Origin: Owenia fusiformis
Taxonomy: Eukaryota; Annelida; Polychaeta; Sabellida; Oweniidae
Direction: 5' to 3'
Assembly (NCBI GenBank): GCA_903813345.2
Contig: CAIIXF020000008.1
Span: 16,290,822 to 16,354,821, forward strand
Length of the DNA: 64,000 nt
Part shown: piece after piece, positions 11,953 through 24,999 of the stretch
How the letters are laid out: every line of letters begins with the position of its first letter
Numbering within the stretch: the stretch's first letter is position 1
The notes under the pieces: model-generated
What the model saw: only the letters and a program-made list of their open reading frames with translations
Databases searched by the model: none
What the model was told of the DNA's origin: nothing
Position numbers and translations under genes: made by a program

Positions 11953-12497
11953 AAATTTCGACGGGGGAGACAAAAAATTTAAAACAAATGCATGACATGC
12001 AATTTGCATAAAAAATCTGAATGAAATGTGCACGATTTTTTCGGCACTCCTCTTTTGATGTTTTGCCTTTCATTTCAAGTTGGTGGTTCTTCTATTGAAC
12101 CATTGATCACGTTTGCTCCTGTAATTATTCACTTCTTCACGTCTTTAAATTGTGATTCAAATTGGTTGATCAAATTTTCGGACTTTGACCTCAAATTCGA
12201 ATATAAATATTTTTTTAGAAAAATACCGACTCATTATTATATTTTTAAAGGTCTTTCAAATAAAGTGAAATGAACCCAAAATCAGCTAAAATTATGCGAT
12301 GTCGTAAAATGGCGTGACTGGAATATGATGCAATCAGCTGTGTCATGTCATGACACATCTGTCATGTAAAAAAAACGGCTTGACTTCAGTAAATGCATGA
12401 CAAATACGCATATAGTATTAAATAGTAAGATCAACGCGATGCAAGCATTTATTACCTATTCAAAGGCACGACTGATCTGATTATTCACGATGAAACA
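11953..12497. other. No gene seen
   Basis: AT-rich sequence with no convincing exon, RNA gene or element boundary. Confidence 0.35.
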
Positions 12498-12895
12498 GAA
12501 ATACTGAATTCAACTGCTTCCTTTATTTTTACCAAATATTCAGCTGCCTCTATACCGATTAATGGTGGTTTTAATGGAAAGTAACGAATAAATAAGATGA
12601 AATATGAAAAATGTGTACACCTGGAAATCAGCCATTTGTCCACCTTCATTGGGAAATCTCCGGGTACTTTAAGGAATAAAGAATCATGTATCATTCTATA
12701 TTGTAAATATAAAAGCATGAGTGTATGTACTAACCCGTACACATAATGCACAGAGGCGAAGCCTGATTGCATTATCAGAATGGGTTAGTACATACACTCA
12801 TGCTTTTATATTTACAATATAAGCATGGCCACTGATGATAGGAACATTTGGAGAAATATTAGCCTAAAGTAAGCAGCTGAATTCAGTATTTTAAT
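12498..12895. mobile_element. Foldback element with a perfect 39-bp stem
   Basis: Outer inverted ends ('aaatactgaattcaactgct' near 12502 and its complement near 12875-12893) enclose an exact inverted repeat, 12698-12736 with 12782-12820. Within the 45-base loop a further stem forms (ATAATGCA with TGCATTAT). No coding sequence is seen. Confidence 0.75.
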
Positions 12896-13485
12896 TTAAG
12901 CTGTTACGATTACCAAGTGATGTATATTATGCAAATAAAGGCTTTCTAAAAATCAGACACAGACTTTGAAATGGGTAATGCAAGCATACAAACATGTACT
13001 CACATACCTTATGAATAAAAACACATCATCCCATATACCCCTGAGTGTGATTCATTTGAAGATGGCTTTGGAAAAGTCAGCTCCTGGGGTCTGTTCAGAC
13101 TGCGGTAACATTGAAATTGTAAATCGTGTCAAAACCACCGTTGACACACTGAACAAAATGCCAATGCACATGTTTTTCCCTGTTTAATATTCCTGGGAAT
13201 ATTTCACAAACTTTTTGTCTATTCTGCAATAAAAACTCTAGGCTGAGACCAGCTCTAGGTACAAAACAAAAGAAATATGTTGTTTATTTGATTCTAGTTA
13301 ACATCCTAGGCCCCTGTGAATTTTTAGATCACATGGCATTTCAAAAAAATTCCCAATTTGAAAGGCTTATTGCTTTTTACAAACACCTGGCATTCGAAGA
13401 ACATTTGGTTTAAAAAATTTGTTTCAAAAGTCATATTTCAGTGTTTCAAAAGTCAAATTCGATGGTTTATTATTCAAATCTTATT
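12896..13485. other. No gene seen
   Basis: Unique-looking AT-rich sequence leading into the family A element. Short ORFs (for example 12966-13187) have no recognisable product or splice context. Confidence 0.35.
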
Positions 13486-16436
13486 ACGTCTGTCCGTCCG
13501 TCTGGGCAATAACTCAAATACCGTCGGCCCGATTTTGTTCATATTTTGTACACATATACCCTATGGGGGTAGAATTCTGCTTAAAAGTCGATTTTCAAAA
13601 TGGCTGCTCATTTAAAAATGGCGGCCATTTTAGTGCCAATTTTACAGTAATCTAGGTGCAATATGTAAAACTGTAATAGCAATATGTTTCAAATGTAAAA
13701 AATATATATAGGACATTAATAAAGCTAGAATGTAGATATGAAAGAAGCAAATGACAGCCATCTTGAAAAATGGCGGCCTTTACTCGTTATTTTACGATTT
13801 TTGCTGTAACTTGAAACGTAGCGGAGCGATTTTGTTCATATTTGGTATGCAGGGTTCGAACTTAACTTTTAAGACTGGTAGTGTATGTGGATACTATAAT
13901 CATTGCACACTGTCTAATGACACTTTTGGTAGAAGGCTGCCATTTTGAAAAATGGCCACCATTTTGAAAAATGGCCGCCATTTTAACATATTTTACTATA
14001 ACTCGAAAAGTAGTGGAGCGATTTTGTTCATATTTGGTATGTGAATACTATAAGCATGGCACACTGTCTAATGACACTTTGGTTAGTAGGCAACCATTTT
14101 GAAAAATGGCGACCATTTTTACTTTTATAACTATAAATTGAAAAGGAGTGGAGCGATTTTGTTCATATTTGGTATGTGAATACTATAAGCATGGCACACT
14201 GTCTAATAACACTTTTGGTGGAGGAGACCATTTTGAAAAATGGCGACCATTTTTACATTTTTTACTATAACTCAAAAAGTAGTAGAGCGATTTTGTTCAT
14301 ATTTTTATATGTGAATACTATAAGCATGGCACACTGTCTAATGACACTTTGGGTAGTAGGCGACCATTTTGAAAAATGGCGACCATTTTTACTTTTATAA
14401 CTATAAATTGAAAAGTAGTGGAGCGATTTTGTTCATATTTGGTATGTGAATACTATAAGCATGGCACACTGTCTAATGACACTTTGGGTAGTAGGCGACC
14501 ATTTTGAAAAATGGCGACCATTTTTACATTTTTTACTATAACTCAAAAAGTAGTAGAGCGATTTTGTTCATATTTTATATGTGAATACTATAAGCATGGC
14601 ACACTGACTAATGACACTTTGGGTAGTAGGCGACCATTTTGAAAAATGGCGACCATTTTTACTTTTATAACTATAAATTGAAAAGTAGTGGAGCGATTTT
14701 GTTCATATTTGGTATGTGAATACTATAAGCCTGGCACACTGTCTAATAACACTTTTGGTGGAGGAGACCATTTTGAAAAATGGCGACCATTTTTACATTT
14801 TTTACTATAACTCAAAAAGTAGTAGAGCGATTTTGTTCATATTTTTATATGTGAATACTATAAGCATGGCACACTGTCTAATGACACTTTGGGTAGTAGG
14901 CGACCATTTTGAAAAATGGCGACCATTTTTACTTTTATAACTATAAATTGAAAAGTAGTGGAGCGATTTTGTTCATATTTGGTATGTGAATACTATAAGC
15001 ATGGCACACTGTCTAATGACACTTTGGGTAGTAGGCGACCATTTTGAAAAATGGCGACCATTTTTACATTTTTTACTATAACTCAAAAAGTAGTAGAGCG
15101 ATTTTGTTCATATTTTATATGTGAATACTATAAGCATGGCACACTGACTAATGACACTTTGGGTAGTAGGCGACCATTTTGAAAAATGGCGACCATTTTT
15201 ACTTTTATAACTATAAATTGAAAAGGAGTGGAGCGATTTTGTTCATATTTGGTATGTGAATACTATAAGCCTGGCACACTGTCTAATAACACTTTTGGTG
15301 GAGGAGACCATTTTGAAAAATGGCGACCATTTTTACATTTTTTACTATAACTCAAAAAGTAGTAGAGCGATTTTGTTCATATTTTTATATGTGAATACTA
15401 TAAGCATGGCACACTGTCTAATGACACTTTGGGTAGTAGGCGACCATTTTGAAAAATGGCGACCATTTTTACTTTTATAACTATAAATTGAAAAGTAGTG
15501 GAGCGATTTTGTTCATATTTGGTATGTGAATACTATAAGCATGGCACACTGTCTAATGACACTTTGGGTAGTAGGCGACCATTTTGAAAAATGGCGACCA
15601 TTTTTACATTTTTTACTATAACTCAAAAAGTAGTAGAGCGATTTTGTTCATATTTTATATGTGAATACTATAAGCATGGCACACTGTCTAATGACACTTT
15701 GGGTAGTAGGCGACCATTTTGAAAAATGGCGACCATTTTTACATTTTTTACTATAACTCAAAAAGTAGTAGAGCGATTTTGTTCATATTTTATATGTGAA
15801 TACTTTAAGCATGGCACACTGTCTAATGACACTTTGGGTAGTAGGCGACCATTTTTACTTTTATAACTATTAATTGAAAAGGAGTGGAGCGATTTTGTTC
15901 ATATTTGGTATGTGAATACTATAAGCATGGCACACTGTCTAATAACACTTTTGGTGGAGGAGACCATTTTGAAAAATGGCGACCATTTTTACATTTTTTA
16001 CTATAACTCAAAAAGTAGTAGAGCGATTTTGTTCATATTTTTATATGTGAATACTATAAGCATGGCACACTGTCTAATGACACTTTGGGTAGTAGGCGAC
16101 CATTTTGAAAAATGGCTACCATTTTTACTTTTATAACTGTAAATTGATTTTGTTCATATTTGGTATGTGAATACTATAAGCATGGCACACTGTCTAATGA
16201 CACTTTGGGTAGTAGGCGACCATTTTGAAAAATGGCGACCATTTTTACATTTTTTACTATAACTCAAAAAGTAGTAGAGCGATTTTGTTCATATTTTATA
16301 TGTGAATACTTTAAGCATGGCACACTGTCTAATGACACTTTGGGTAGTAGACGACCATTTTGAAAAATGGCGACCATTTTTACTTTTTTAACTATAAATT
16401 GAAAAGTAGTGGAGCGATTTTGTTCATATTTGGTAA
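13486..16436 (-). repeat. Family A tandem-core element with 540-bp higher-order repeat
   Basis: On the minus strand this is the same arrangement as 52890-54562. It starts at 13486 with the complement of the GGAC microsatellite ('tctgtccgtccgtctggg'), then single ATGGCGGCCAT units, then about 19 tandem units of about 135 bp from about 13850. From 14176 a four-unit block repeats exactly 540 bp apart (14176, 14716, 15256). A related block follows at 15912, shifted by an extra 116 bp. Units in a block are told apart by 'ctaataacac' with 'gtggaggagacc', by 'tttttatatg', by 'tttggtatg' and by 'gactaatgac'. The 74-codon ORFs in each block are repeat-encoded, not genes. Confidence 0.9.
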
Positions 16437-17750
16437 ATAAATCTTATTTGCTTATTTCAGGATGTATGGCATGGGTAATCAGCATGTCAAAAACATATAG
16501 ATAGAATATGGTGGAATAACAGCAGGGAATAGATGGAAAAACAGATTGCATGTGGAATTGCCGCAATACTTCACCTGTATTTATCGTAAAAAACAACTTT
16601 TATTTAATTCACTGGAAGGAGCTGTTGACAGATGAACAATTAGGATGATAAATGATATGAGATGGCTTGAGAAATGACAACATTACATCACCAGGATTTA
16701 TATACATATATATTAGCTGATTAAAAAATAAAAAGACATATACAACAATAGGCATAATATATGATACAAGATGGCGCACAAGGATTTATGTACATACTAC
16801 AAATCATATTCATAGATACTTAAATGATACCAGATGGAATGATGATGTGTGACAGTTGTGATTCTTATAGACCATGATATGAGTCAAGTGTGGAGATGCC
16901 CCCTCCCCCCCACACAAACAATAGCATTATGAATCAAGTGTGTACATGCCACCCCTCCCAATAGACTTTAGCAACATTTCAAAGATTAAAGACTGATGTT
17001 GATATAATTCAGTACAATGATGAAAAATGGAAATTATTTGCAAGGGTAATATAGTATGGTAATTACATAGAGATGTGTGATGGCTTGATAGCATATACTT
17101 TGATCAGCATTAGTCAAGTTCTGAAATCACTTTATCCCGCAGCAAATTTTTTTACCCAGCGCCGGGATATGTCAGGTCTCAATTAATTATATCCCGTCGT
17201 TTGCAAAAAAAAAATTACGGGACAGTGAGTTTGAGAAACTGACTGTCCCGAGGCTCAGTGCTACAAAGTGCTCATACGGGATAAAGGTGTTTGCAATTGC
17301 GACTATCCCGCGAGCCCTATAAAATTACGTGACAGTGTAACTGTGACTAGCTCAAGAATGTTTTTTCCAGATGTTTTGACTCCAGCCATCAGAAATTACG
17401 TTAGTACTTGAAATATGTAAAACATATGTTTTCGTTTACCATGATCTTGTAATTGCCTTTGAGGGACCATGAAACAATTTTTTGAATTGGAATCTAAGCA
17501 AACCGGAAAATCGAATTTTGTTATTTTTGACATAACCCTTGAAAATAAAAAATATCAATAATTTAGTTCACCCAACTCAACTTCAAGAAACGTAACATCT
17601 TCATAAGATTATATAATCACCACATGCAAAGAGGAGGTAAGGTGGATTTTAATATGATTCCATTTAATTAATTTGTTTGAATTTTCTGATTGGGATTCAA
17701 TATTATTTAAACAACACTATGACAATCTTGACAGCAGATTAATGAATATT
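16437..17750. other. No gene recognised
   Basis: AT-rich sequence with short purine tracts and poly-C runs near 16898-16910. Around 17120-17310 are several palindromic 'tatcccg/cgggata' and 'gggacagt/actgtccc' motifs, resembling a decayed inverted-repeat element. No exon could be supported. Confidence 0.35.
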
Positions 17751-17752
17751 AT

Positions 17753-17785
17753 CTGAGACTAACATAAAATCTATGTTAGTCTCAG
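17753..17785. repeat. Perfect 14-bp stem, 5-base loop
   Basis: CTGAGACTAACATA at 17753-17766 is followed after 5 bases by its exact reverse complement at 17772-17785. It is AT-rich with no U-tract, and probably the core of a small palindrome. Confidence 0.7.
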
Positions 17786-17899
17786 ACATTATATTCCATC
17801 GGGGTGATATTACATTTAATTGTAACAATGACCACGACTGCAAAACGAAAACAATGAGTTGGAGGGGACGGTACGATTTCTACTAGAAAGAAGTTCAAC

Positions 17900-18414
17900 A
17901 AACTCACACCGGAATAGCCCGACAACGGTAAAGTCAGATACCTTTGTCACAAATCGCGGACATAACCGTCGCTTCAACTGTTTAATCACTTGGTCCTCAT
18001 TTCATGGGATTTCATCGTCGCTAATTCTGTGCATGTATTAAGCTCTTGAGATGATGTTTCATATGAAATCCCAATTTTCGTGAATCGCCACAATATAGCG
18101 TCTTCGATATAGTCAATGACTACGGAATCTGAATTTGAGTAATTTAGAAAGACAACGGCATATTGTAATTACAGTGTTCGTTGTCCCATATCTCATTTTG
18201 ATCGGTATTAAAGACTTTATTTCGATGATAGAACATTATTAACTGTACAATGAGTATTAAGACACTTTGATTGATTGTTATTCCAAAGGAATTTAGTCAA
18301 GGTGCTCTATTAAACATATACAGTTCATGAAAATCTAATTGAAGCGACGGTTATGTCCGCCATTTGTGACAACGGTATCTGACTTTACCGTTGCCAGGCT
18401 ATTCCGGTGTGAAA
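17900..18414. mobile_element. Inverted-repeat MITE, arms of about 80 bp
   Basis: 'caccggaatagcc', 'ggtaaagtcagatacc' and 'ggacataaccgtcgcttcaa' at 17900-17982 reappear as reverse complement at 18338-18414. The 515-bp element has an AT-rich centre with no transposase. The 60-codon ORF at 17859-18041 overlaps its left arm and is not a gene. Confidence 0.75.
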
Positions 18415-18885
18415 CTTTTTTCATGAAAAATTCATAAATAAAACGTTAAACGGACGGGCGTCATCATGGGTGTCATTCTATCTTAACTGTTCCGCCTCTT
18501 AGGTGATTTTCAGTGACAGGTCGGGAGAAACCAAACCACATTAAACAACTAATGATATCTTTCATTCAGCAGGAATAAATCCGTCAGAATCCAATCTCAG
18601 AGAATATTCTGATAAAAGAGCGTACTCTAGAGCGTATTCTTGAGACTAATAAAGGTTTCCTGGAATAGTTTTTTTACTGGACATTTTAGAATTCTTGCAT
18701 ACTTTCATTGTAATTATCTTTTGTACTTCTTTTAGTTGAGACAATTTGCCGATTTTTGTTACCAATATTCAAGATATTTGGGCAACGGTGTACTTTAGAA
18801 ATGTATCATTATTATCAGGCACAAGCTAATATTAAAAATGTTACACATATGTTGATATTATAATTGTTGTTGGTTCAGATTAACG

Positions 18886-18955
18886 ATGAGGACAATTGTA
18901 GCATTCTTTCTGCTAGCAGCAGCGGTGCTGGTGCAGGCACAAGACTCTGGGACAA
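18886..18955 (+). CDS. First coding exon: signal peptide of a secreted protein
   Basis: The ATG at 18886 opens a 23-codon exon encoding MRTIVAFFLLAAAVLVQA, a classic signal peptide (basic n-region, hydrophobic core, small residues before a likely cut after QA), then QDSGT. It ends at 'acaa|gtaagt' (exon end 18955), a strong donor, leaving one base of the next codon. A possible acceptor 'gttggttcag' lies just upstream at 18869-18878, so there may be a 5' untranslated exon. The next recognisable plus-strand exon (26765) needs a different phase, so at least one unseen exon lies between if both belong to the ITIH-like gene. That linkage is inference from order and strand; the signal peptide itself is clear. 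Confidence 0.6.
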
Positions 18956-19512
18956 GTAAGTCAGAAAGATACAAATAATTGCATTACTTATGGCAAAATA
19001 ACAATTAGCTATATAAAAATTCTCGAATATTGTTAATAAATTTGGTAGCCTAGCCAACCGATTATGCCCGGAATTCCATTTAGTAGCAATCACAATCGTA
19101 GAATTCAGTGTTTAGAATGAGGCGAGGCACAAGTGGAAGGTGAGGCAAAGTTTAGGTTAAATGAGGTTAATCGCCCATGAACGGTGTAATGGACTCTATA
19201 AAAAGGAGTGGGCGTGACAAATCATCATGATAATTAGCAGCTTGTCAAGAATTTATGGGACAACTGGCTTTCTCAAACTCGCTTTTGAGTAAGATTTAGT
19301 ATTTAGTATTAATAATTATAGGAATTTCTTTAATGCTTGCCTTGTCAAAAATGAAATCAATGAAAAAGAATTAACTCCGGGGGTAAAATATTTATATTTA
19401 CTCGTATGTTGTGACTACTTTATAAAACGTGAACGGTAACTACGAACCTTATCATTAAAACTGAAATGTAGTCTAGTAGACCGGGTGCTTTTCTGCAAAA
19501 GGTCTCTCTGTA
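18956..19512 (+). other. Intron, proximal part
   Basis: Sequence after the signal-peptide exon. No further exon with the required phase was identified before the inverted-repeat element starts at 19513. Confidence 0.4.
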
Positions 19513-21474
19513 AAATGTGGTAGGCGTTTAGTGTTAAAAGTGTTCTGACAAGTGTTTCTTATGTAACTTTTTATGCTGAATCCAAAAAACCATGTTGGCA
19601 AGCTGAAATATGATTATTTAACCCTTAAAATACCATGTTAGTCCCCCTACCCCCAAAATTCACCCCTATCAGGGGGAAAAAATTCTTCAACCTAAAATAA
19701 CTTTGATTTTATGGTTTTTGTATGTGAAATACATGGATACTGTATAAAATAAACATTTGAAGTATGAATGATACGGATTACACTTAAGAAATTTGAATAA
19801 AAGCAAAAAGTATGTACCCCAGGGGGCAAATTTATGACCCATTTTTTACTTTTCGTGTCATAACTTTTTTATTAGACAATGATGGATGCTAAAAAAATCC
19901 ATGTAAAAGGCATAATACCTGGTCTACTAATCCTGCAAGAATCAAAGTAATTCCTTTGATAATTGCCTTGAGAAAAATTAGTGAATTTAAGAAAAAATGA
20001 CATTTTAGCTGGGACTGATTTTATGTGTGACTATAACTGACCCCTATTGCTTTAACATTTATCCCTCTGTGTTCATATATTTAGCATTTTAGAATAAATC
20101 TAAAATATAAAACTTATTTTAGCAAAGTTTTAGGAAGATTTAAACTTTTTATCATGTTCAACTATTAAAAATTCATGAAATATGATGTCTAAAATTGATA
20201 AGTTATACGTATACCCTTGGAAGACCCTTATAATTTCTTATTTATGAACATATTTGTACCAATATTAGTTTTCTAGCTTAGAGAAATGATGTATGATATA
20301 TCCTGGCTTGGCTTTCTGGTGGTTTGAACAATCTTTTAAGTGTTATCATTGAAAATTCATTCTTAAATCATAGGTCTGCAATCGATTAAATTCAAGTATA
20401 CCATTAGTATCATTCTACTGGTCTGAGCATAATTGAACTAGCTATGATTTCATAGATTAGTTGTTTGATGCATGACATATTCCAAGCTGACTTTCTGGTG
20501 ATTTTAACCATCTAAGAGGCTTAATCATTGAAAACCATAAAGGCCTAAACGGACAGTATTAAGGTAGACTATTAGAACACCCTTATTAATTCCAGCCTTT
20601 GAGTATATTGGTACATACTACTGTCTCATAGCTCGGAGGTTTGATATATGACATATTCTGACTAGTATTTCTGCAGATTTGAACCACCTTACAGGTCTAA
20701 TCATTGAATATACTTAATATACTAGGTCTAAAATTGAAGTATTCAATAGAACCCTCTATGATAAATTCAAAAAAGATTCAGAATGACATTAACCTCAACA
20801 CTGGATCTGAATCAGAATTACAATTCTTCATAGAGCTGAACTAGGAAGACAAGGCTAATTTCATTCTAAGCAGCCTGACAATTGCATGACGTGAGAGCAA
20901 AAGTACCAATGATTCATACAAATCTTCATTTTATGGAGTTTTCTTCCCTGAACAATCTTAAGACATATTAAAAAATCCCCCCCCCCACTGTCCCCATTAA
21001 CCTTTCTGTGTTACTCTTGGCAAATTCTTGACAAATGGCGTATACTCACTTTGACAACATTTTGAATTAGTGGGATGTTTCAGTTAATGAGAGTTTTTGC
21101 AGAGTAGCAATTTTTGAAATTTAAATCCAATAGGACCATATATGGGAAATTCAAAAAAAGATTCAGAATGACATTAACCATAACATTGGATCTGGAAATC
21201 AAATAAAGCAACTGATTGATGTGATCTCGGATGACTCTTGTAAATCAGAATTACAATCCCTCATAGAGCTGAACAAGGAAGACAAGGATTACTTTCATTC
21301 TGGTAGTAATACATGGACATAGTCCAGGACATGGTCCAAATCTCGATACGCTTCACCATAGCCCAAAGAAAGGGAAATTGGGAGCTTCATCTCAGTGTAT
21401 TTCAATGCATGATCCCCTTTTTCATGAGATATGACCACCAAAAGTATGCAAGATGAGGCACAGTACACTTCACT

Positions 21475-22045
21475 GCTGAAGTTTTGCTTCCTTGAAGACT
21501 GTAGCCAAATCCTCAGATGTAGATGCAATTGATGCTAATTTGTAAGAAGGATCATATATTGGAAATATTACGGTTGGCATTTCAATACCATTTGTTAAAC
21601 AGTTAAGGAGTAGAGTACATTTGAGTTGGCTTAAATGTTTCATTCGTCAATGAGAGGGCTATTGGAAAAGACATCAGCTCATGTTTCATGATTTCATTGA
21701 TGCCCACAGGTCTGTGGTTAGCTTCATATGCAGTGATAAGATTCTGCAAAACATTCCTGTCTGCCTTAACAACTTTCTGCTCGTTTATATTGGGATTAGT
21801 TGGTGCTTGCTCAGTAAATCAAGAAATGTTGTGTCTTTCATTTGACCCTGTTGGTATCAACCTCTAAGACACAAAGACATCCAGTTGTTGTTGGCCAAAC
21901 TGTCGAGCCTGTTGATTGTTTCTGTGAGTACATCTTTTGTACATATACTTTGGAGATTAAGTAATGGATCTTCTGAAAACATGCCAAACTTCAGCAGCAT
22001 GTCACATATTTTATCTTCTTCCAGAGACTGAATACTCTATCTTTT
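21475..22045 (-). pseudogene. Broken coding region inside the inverted-repeat element, unknown family
   Basis: On the minus strand three open segments in different frames follow one another. About 22038-21868 includes 'KICDMLLKFGMFSEDPLL'. 21797-21607 is clean for about 63 codons and includes 'NVLQNLITAYEANHRPVG' and 'MSFPIALSLTNETF'. About 21605-21475 includes 'PTVIFPIYDPSYKLAS'. The composition is protein-like, and the frame changes and stops indicate decay. It resembles large multicopy uncharacterised protein families of invertebrate genomes, but I cannot name it. It may be the remnant of the protein once carried by this element. Confidence 0.5.
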
Positions 22046-22079
22046 AGGAGTACTAGTATCTACAACTATTTTTGATGTT

Positions 22080-22600
22080 ATGAGTATTGGCTATCAATTT
22101 TTTCAATTTTTCTTCAACATGTATTGTAATGACTTCAGTATGAATGAAATGTCCCTTGGTGTTCTGGTCCTGGATTGCGATATTGGTTCTCGATTGGAGG
22201 GGGGAGGGGGATGTGAGACATTGTTTCTTTTCACGTTAGATTATGGTTTTGGGATATATAGGGTCTACTTTTCTTATGACAGATTTGCACTTGCGGTTTG
22301 CTTTTCTTGTTGGGTTTCTTTAATGTTTTTAGTCACCCTTCCCTTTGACATTTGTGCTTATATATCCATAGATTCTTGTTTTGATTTGCAAATTAATACC
22401 CCCCCCCCCTCTATGGAATCTCAAAACGCAAGTCCAAACATCATTCTTGTTTGGACTCCCCATGTGTGACCTAAGAATATACCCTGGTGCCCATCTGTTC
22501 AATGCAGATATTGTCTTTGTGTTATGCCTACAATTCTGCCACCCTTCTAACCAATAGCATACTGGCATAGGGGTCAATCAACTTGGTTGATTGAATTTGT
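22080..22600. repeat. Dispersed repeat at the centre of the inverted-repeat element
   Basis: 'gaatgaaatgtcccttggtg' near 22143 followed by 'ctggattg' and a G-rich tract matches 26986-27060, and the T/C-rich remainder matches less well. A weaker relative may lie near 49306 ('atgccccgtggtcttatgg'). The 129-codon ORF over it has no recognisable domain, so I do not call a gene. Confidence 0.5.
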
Positions 22601-23274
22601 AGAGCCTTTTACCACATAGTTCAATGCAAGAATCCTCGCTCAACTGCAGCAGGTACTATATTCTAATAGTTAGTGCATTTCCTCTAAGTTTACTGTGCCA
22701 CACCTTCCATAATTTTGGTGGTCATGAAATAAGGGATCATGCATTGAAATGCATTGAGATGAAGCTCCTAATTTCCCTTTATTTGGGCTTGGATGAAGTA
22801 TAGCAAGATATGGACCAGGTCCATGTATCAACACCAGAATGAAGTTAGCCTTGTCTTCCCTGTTCAGCTCTATGAAGGATTTTAATCCTTATTCAGATCT
22901 AATGTTGAGGTTAATGTCATTTTGAATCTTTTTTTGAATTTTCATAGAGGGTTCTATTGAATACTGTACTTCAATTTTAGACCTAGTATATGAAGTATAA
23001 TCAATGGTTAGACCTGTCATTGGTTCAAATCTGCAGAAAAACTAGTCAGGATATATCATATATTAAACCTCCGAGCTATGAAACAGTAGTAGGTACCAAG
23101 AAACTCTAAGCCTGAAAATAATTAGGGTATTCTAATAGTGTACCTTAATACTGTCTGTTTAGACCTTTATTTGTAATGATTTTCAATGATTAAGCCTCTT
23201 AGATGGTTTAAATAAACAGAGAGTCAGCTCGGAATATGTCATACATCAAACTAATCTATGAAATCATAGCTTGT

Positions 23275-23818
23275 TCATGTTGATTATTTTGGACAATCTT
23301 GCATATTTTGCTTTAATATTTCAGAATTATTTACTTCATTTAATGTGGATTTTGTTGTGAACATTTAATGAAAATCTGCTTATAAAGTAAAAAACTACAG
23401 CATTTTACAACACATGCCCCATGTGGCCACCACTCCAGCCAACGAAGCTGTTGATGACTCTCCTACACATACCAACATGGATTGCAAAGCTTCTGATGAA
23501 CACTACTTAAAATTGAAGAACATCTGAGAATTTGTCTGACACTAGTTTTACTTCTCTAGATAGATTTTAGTCACGCCATAGACAATTGAACAACTTCCTT
23601 CGCCAGATTTGATTGTGCATGTAGAGGAGAAGTGGCCACATTGGACATATGTTGTAAAGTGCTGTAGTTTTTTGACTCCACAGGCAGATTATCATGAAAC
23701 TTTCACAACAAAATTCATATTGAATGAACTGAATAATTCTGAAGTTTTGAGGCAGAATATGCAGGATTGACAAAGTTAACTAACTTTTCTTCGGTCCTGT
23801 TTTTTGGACACCCTGTAC
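23275..23818. mobile_element. Nested inverted-repeat insertion in the right arm
   Basis: This 540-bp segment is absent from the corresponding place in the left arm near 20420, where the sequence is continuous. It has its own inverted repeats: about 23290-23425 ('gacaatcttgcatattttgc', 'actacagcattttacaac') pair with about 23632-23785 in reverse complement. It therefore inserted after the large inverted repeat formed. Confidence 0.7.
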
Positions 23819-24728
23819 CAGTAGAATGATACTAGGCTAATGGTATACTTGAATTTAATCGATTGCAGACCTATGATTTAAGAATGAATTTTCAATGATA
23901 ACACCTAAGATTGTTCAAACCACCAGAAAGCCAAGCCAGGATATATCATACATTATTTGTCTAAGCTAGAAAACTAATATTGGTACAAATATGTTCATAA
24001 ATAAGAAATTATAGGGGTCTTCCAAGGGTATACCTATAACTTATCAATTTTAGACATCATATTTCATGAATTTTTAATATTTGAACATGCTAGAAAGCTT
24101 AAATCTTCCTAAAACTTAGGTAAAATAAGTTTAATATTTTAGATTTATTCTAAAATGCCAAATATATGAACACAGAGGGATAAATGTTAAAGCAATAGGG
24201 GTCAGTTATAGTCACACATAAATCAGTCCCAGCTAAAATGTCATTTTTTCTTAAATTCACTAATTTTTTTCAAGGCAATTATCAAAGGAATTACTTTGAT
24301 TCTTGCAGGATTAGTAGACCAGGTATTAAGCCTTTTACATGGATTTTTTTAGCATCCATCATTGTCTAATAAAAAAGTTATGACACGAAAAATAAAAAAT
24401 GGGTCATAAATTTGCCCCCTGGGGTACATACTTTTTGCTTTTATTCAAATTTCTTAAGTGTAATCCGTATCATTCATACTTTAAATGTTTATTTTATACA
24501 ATGTCCATGTATTTCACTTACAAAAACCATAAAATCAAAGTTATTTTAGGTTGACGAATTTTTTCCCCCTGATAGGGGTGAATTTTGGGGGTAGGGGGAC
24601 TAACATGGTATTTTAAGGGTTAAATAATCATATTTCAGCTTGCCAACATGGTTTTTTGGATTCAGCATAAAAAGTTACATAAGAAACACTTGTCAGAACA
24701 CTTTTAACACTAAACGCCTACCACATTT

Positions 24729-24999
24729 CCTCAAGATGAAAATGCACCTTGTCTATAGTAATTACGTTTCGTTCGAAAGAGTCTGCAACGAGAATGATTT
24801 CATTTTGTATTCGAAACACGTATTATGTACAGAAACAGAAGAAAAAACTAAAAAGTAGAGAAGCAATTTATTTTTGATATAAAAATGATTTGTTTTAAAG
24901 GTAAAGTCTTTCCTCGACTGGATGGTTGAAAGGAACCCAAACATTCTTTCCAGTTATGAAGACCTAACAATAAAGAAACAACGAAATGGGTAATTGCTA
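24729..24999 (+). other. Intron sequence, nothing called
   Basis: A short unique stretch between two repeats. The small ORFs on both strands (24640-24944) have no recognisable product. Confidence 0.3.

Larger units (their letters stand above)
19513..24728. mobile_element. 5.2-kb long-inverted-repeat element within the intron
   Basis: The left arm, from AAATGTGGTAGGCG at 19513, is matched in reverse complement by the right arm ending at 24728. Pairing continues inward for more than 1.3 kb: for example 'taccatgttagtccccctac' near 19630 matches near 24600, and 'tctgcaatcgattaaattca' near 20382 matches near 23855. A diverged inner pair is 21140-21490 with 22640-22860. The arms differ by scattered substitutions, so the element is not new. 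The right arm has an extra insert (23275-23818), and the left arm is interrupted by a partial duplication (about 20850-21140). The centre holds a broken minus-strand coding region and a dispersed repeat. No clear target duplication was seen. Confidence 0.85.

Noticed and set aside
14176-16136. Four 74-codon ORFs of nearly equal sequence
   Set aside because: They repeat with the 540-bp satellite block.
22080-22577. 129-codon plus and 82-codon minus ORFs
   Set aside because: Dispersed repeat with low-complexity G/C tracts and no domain.
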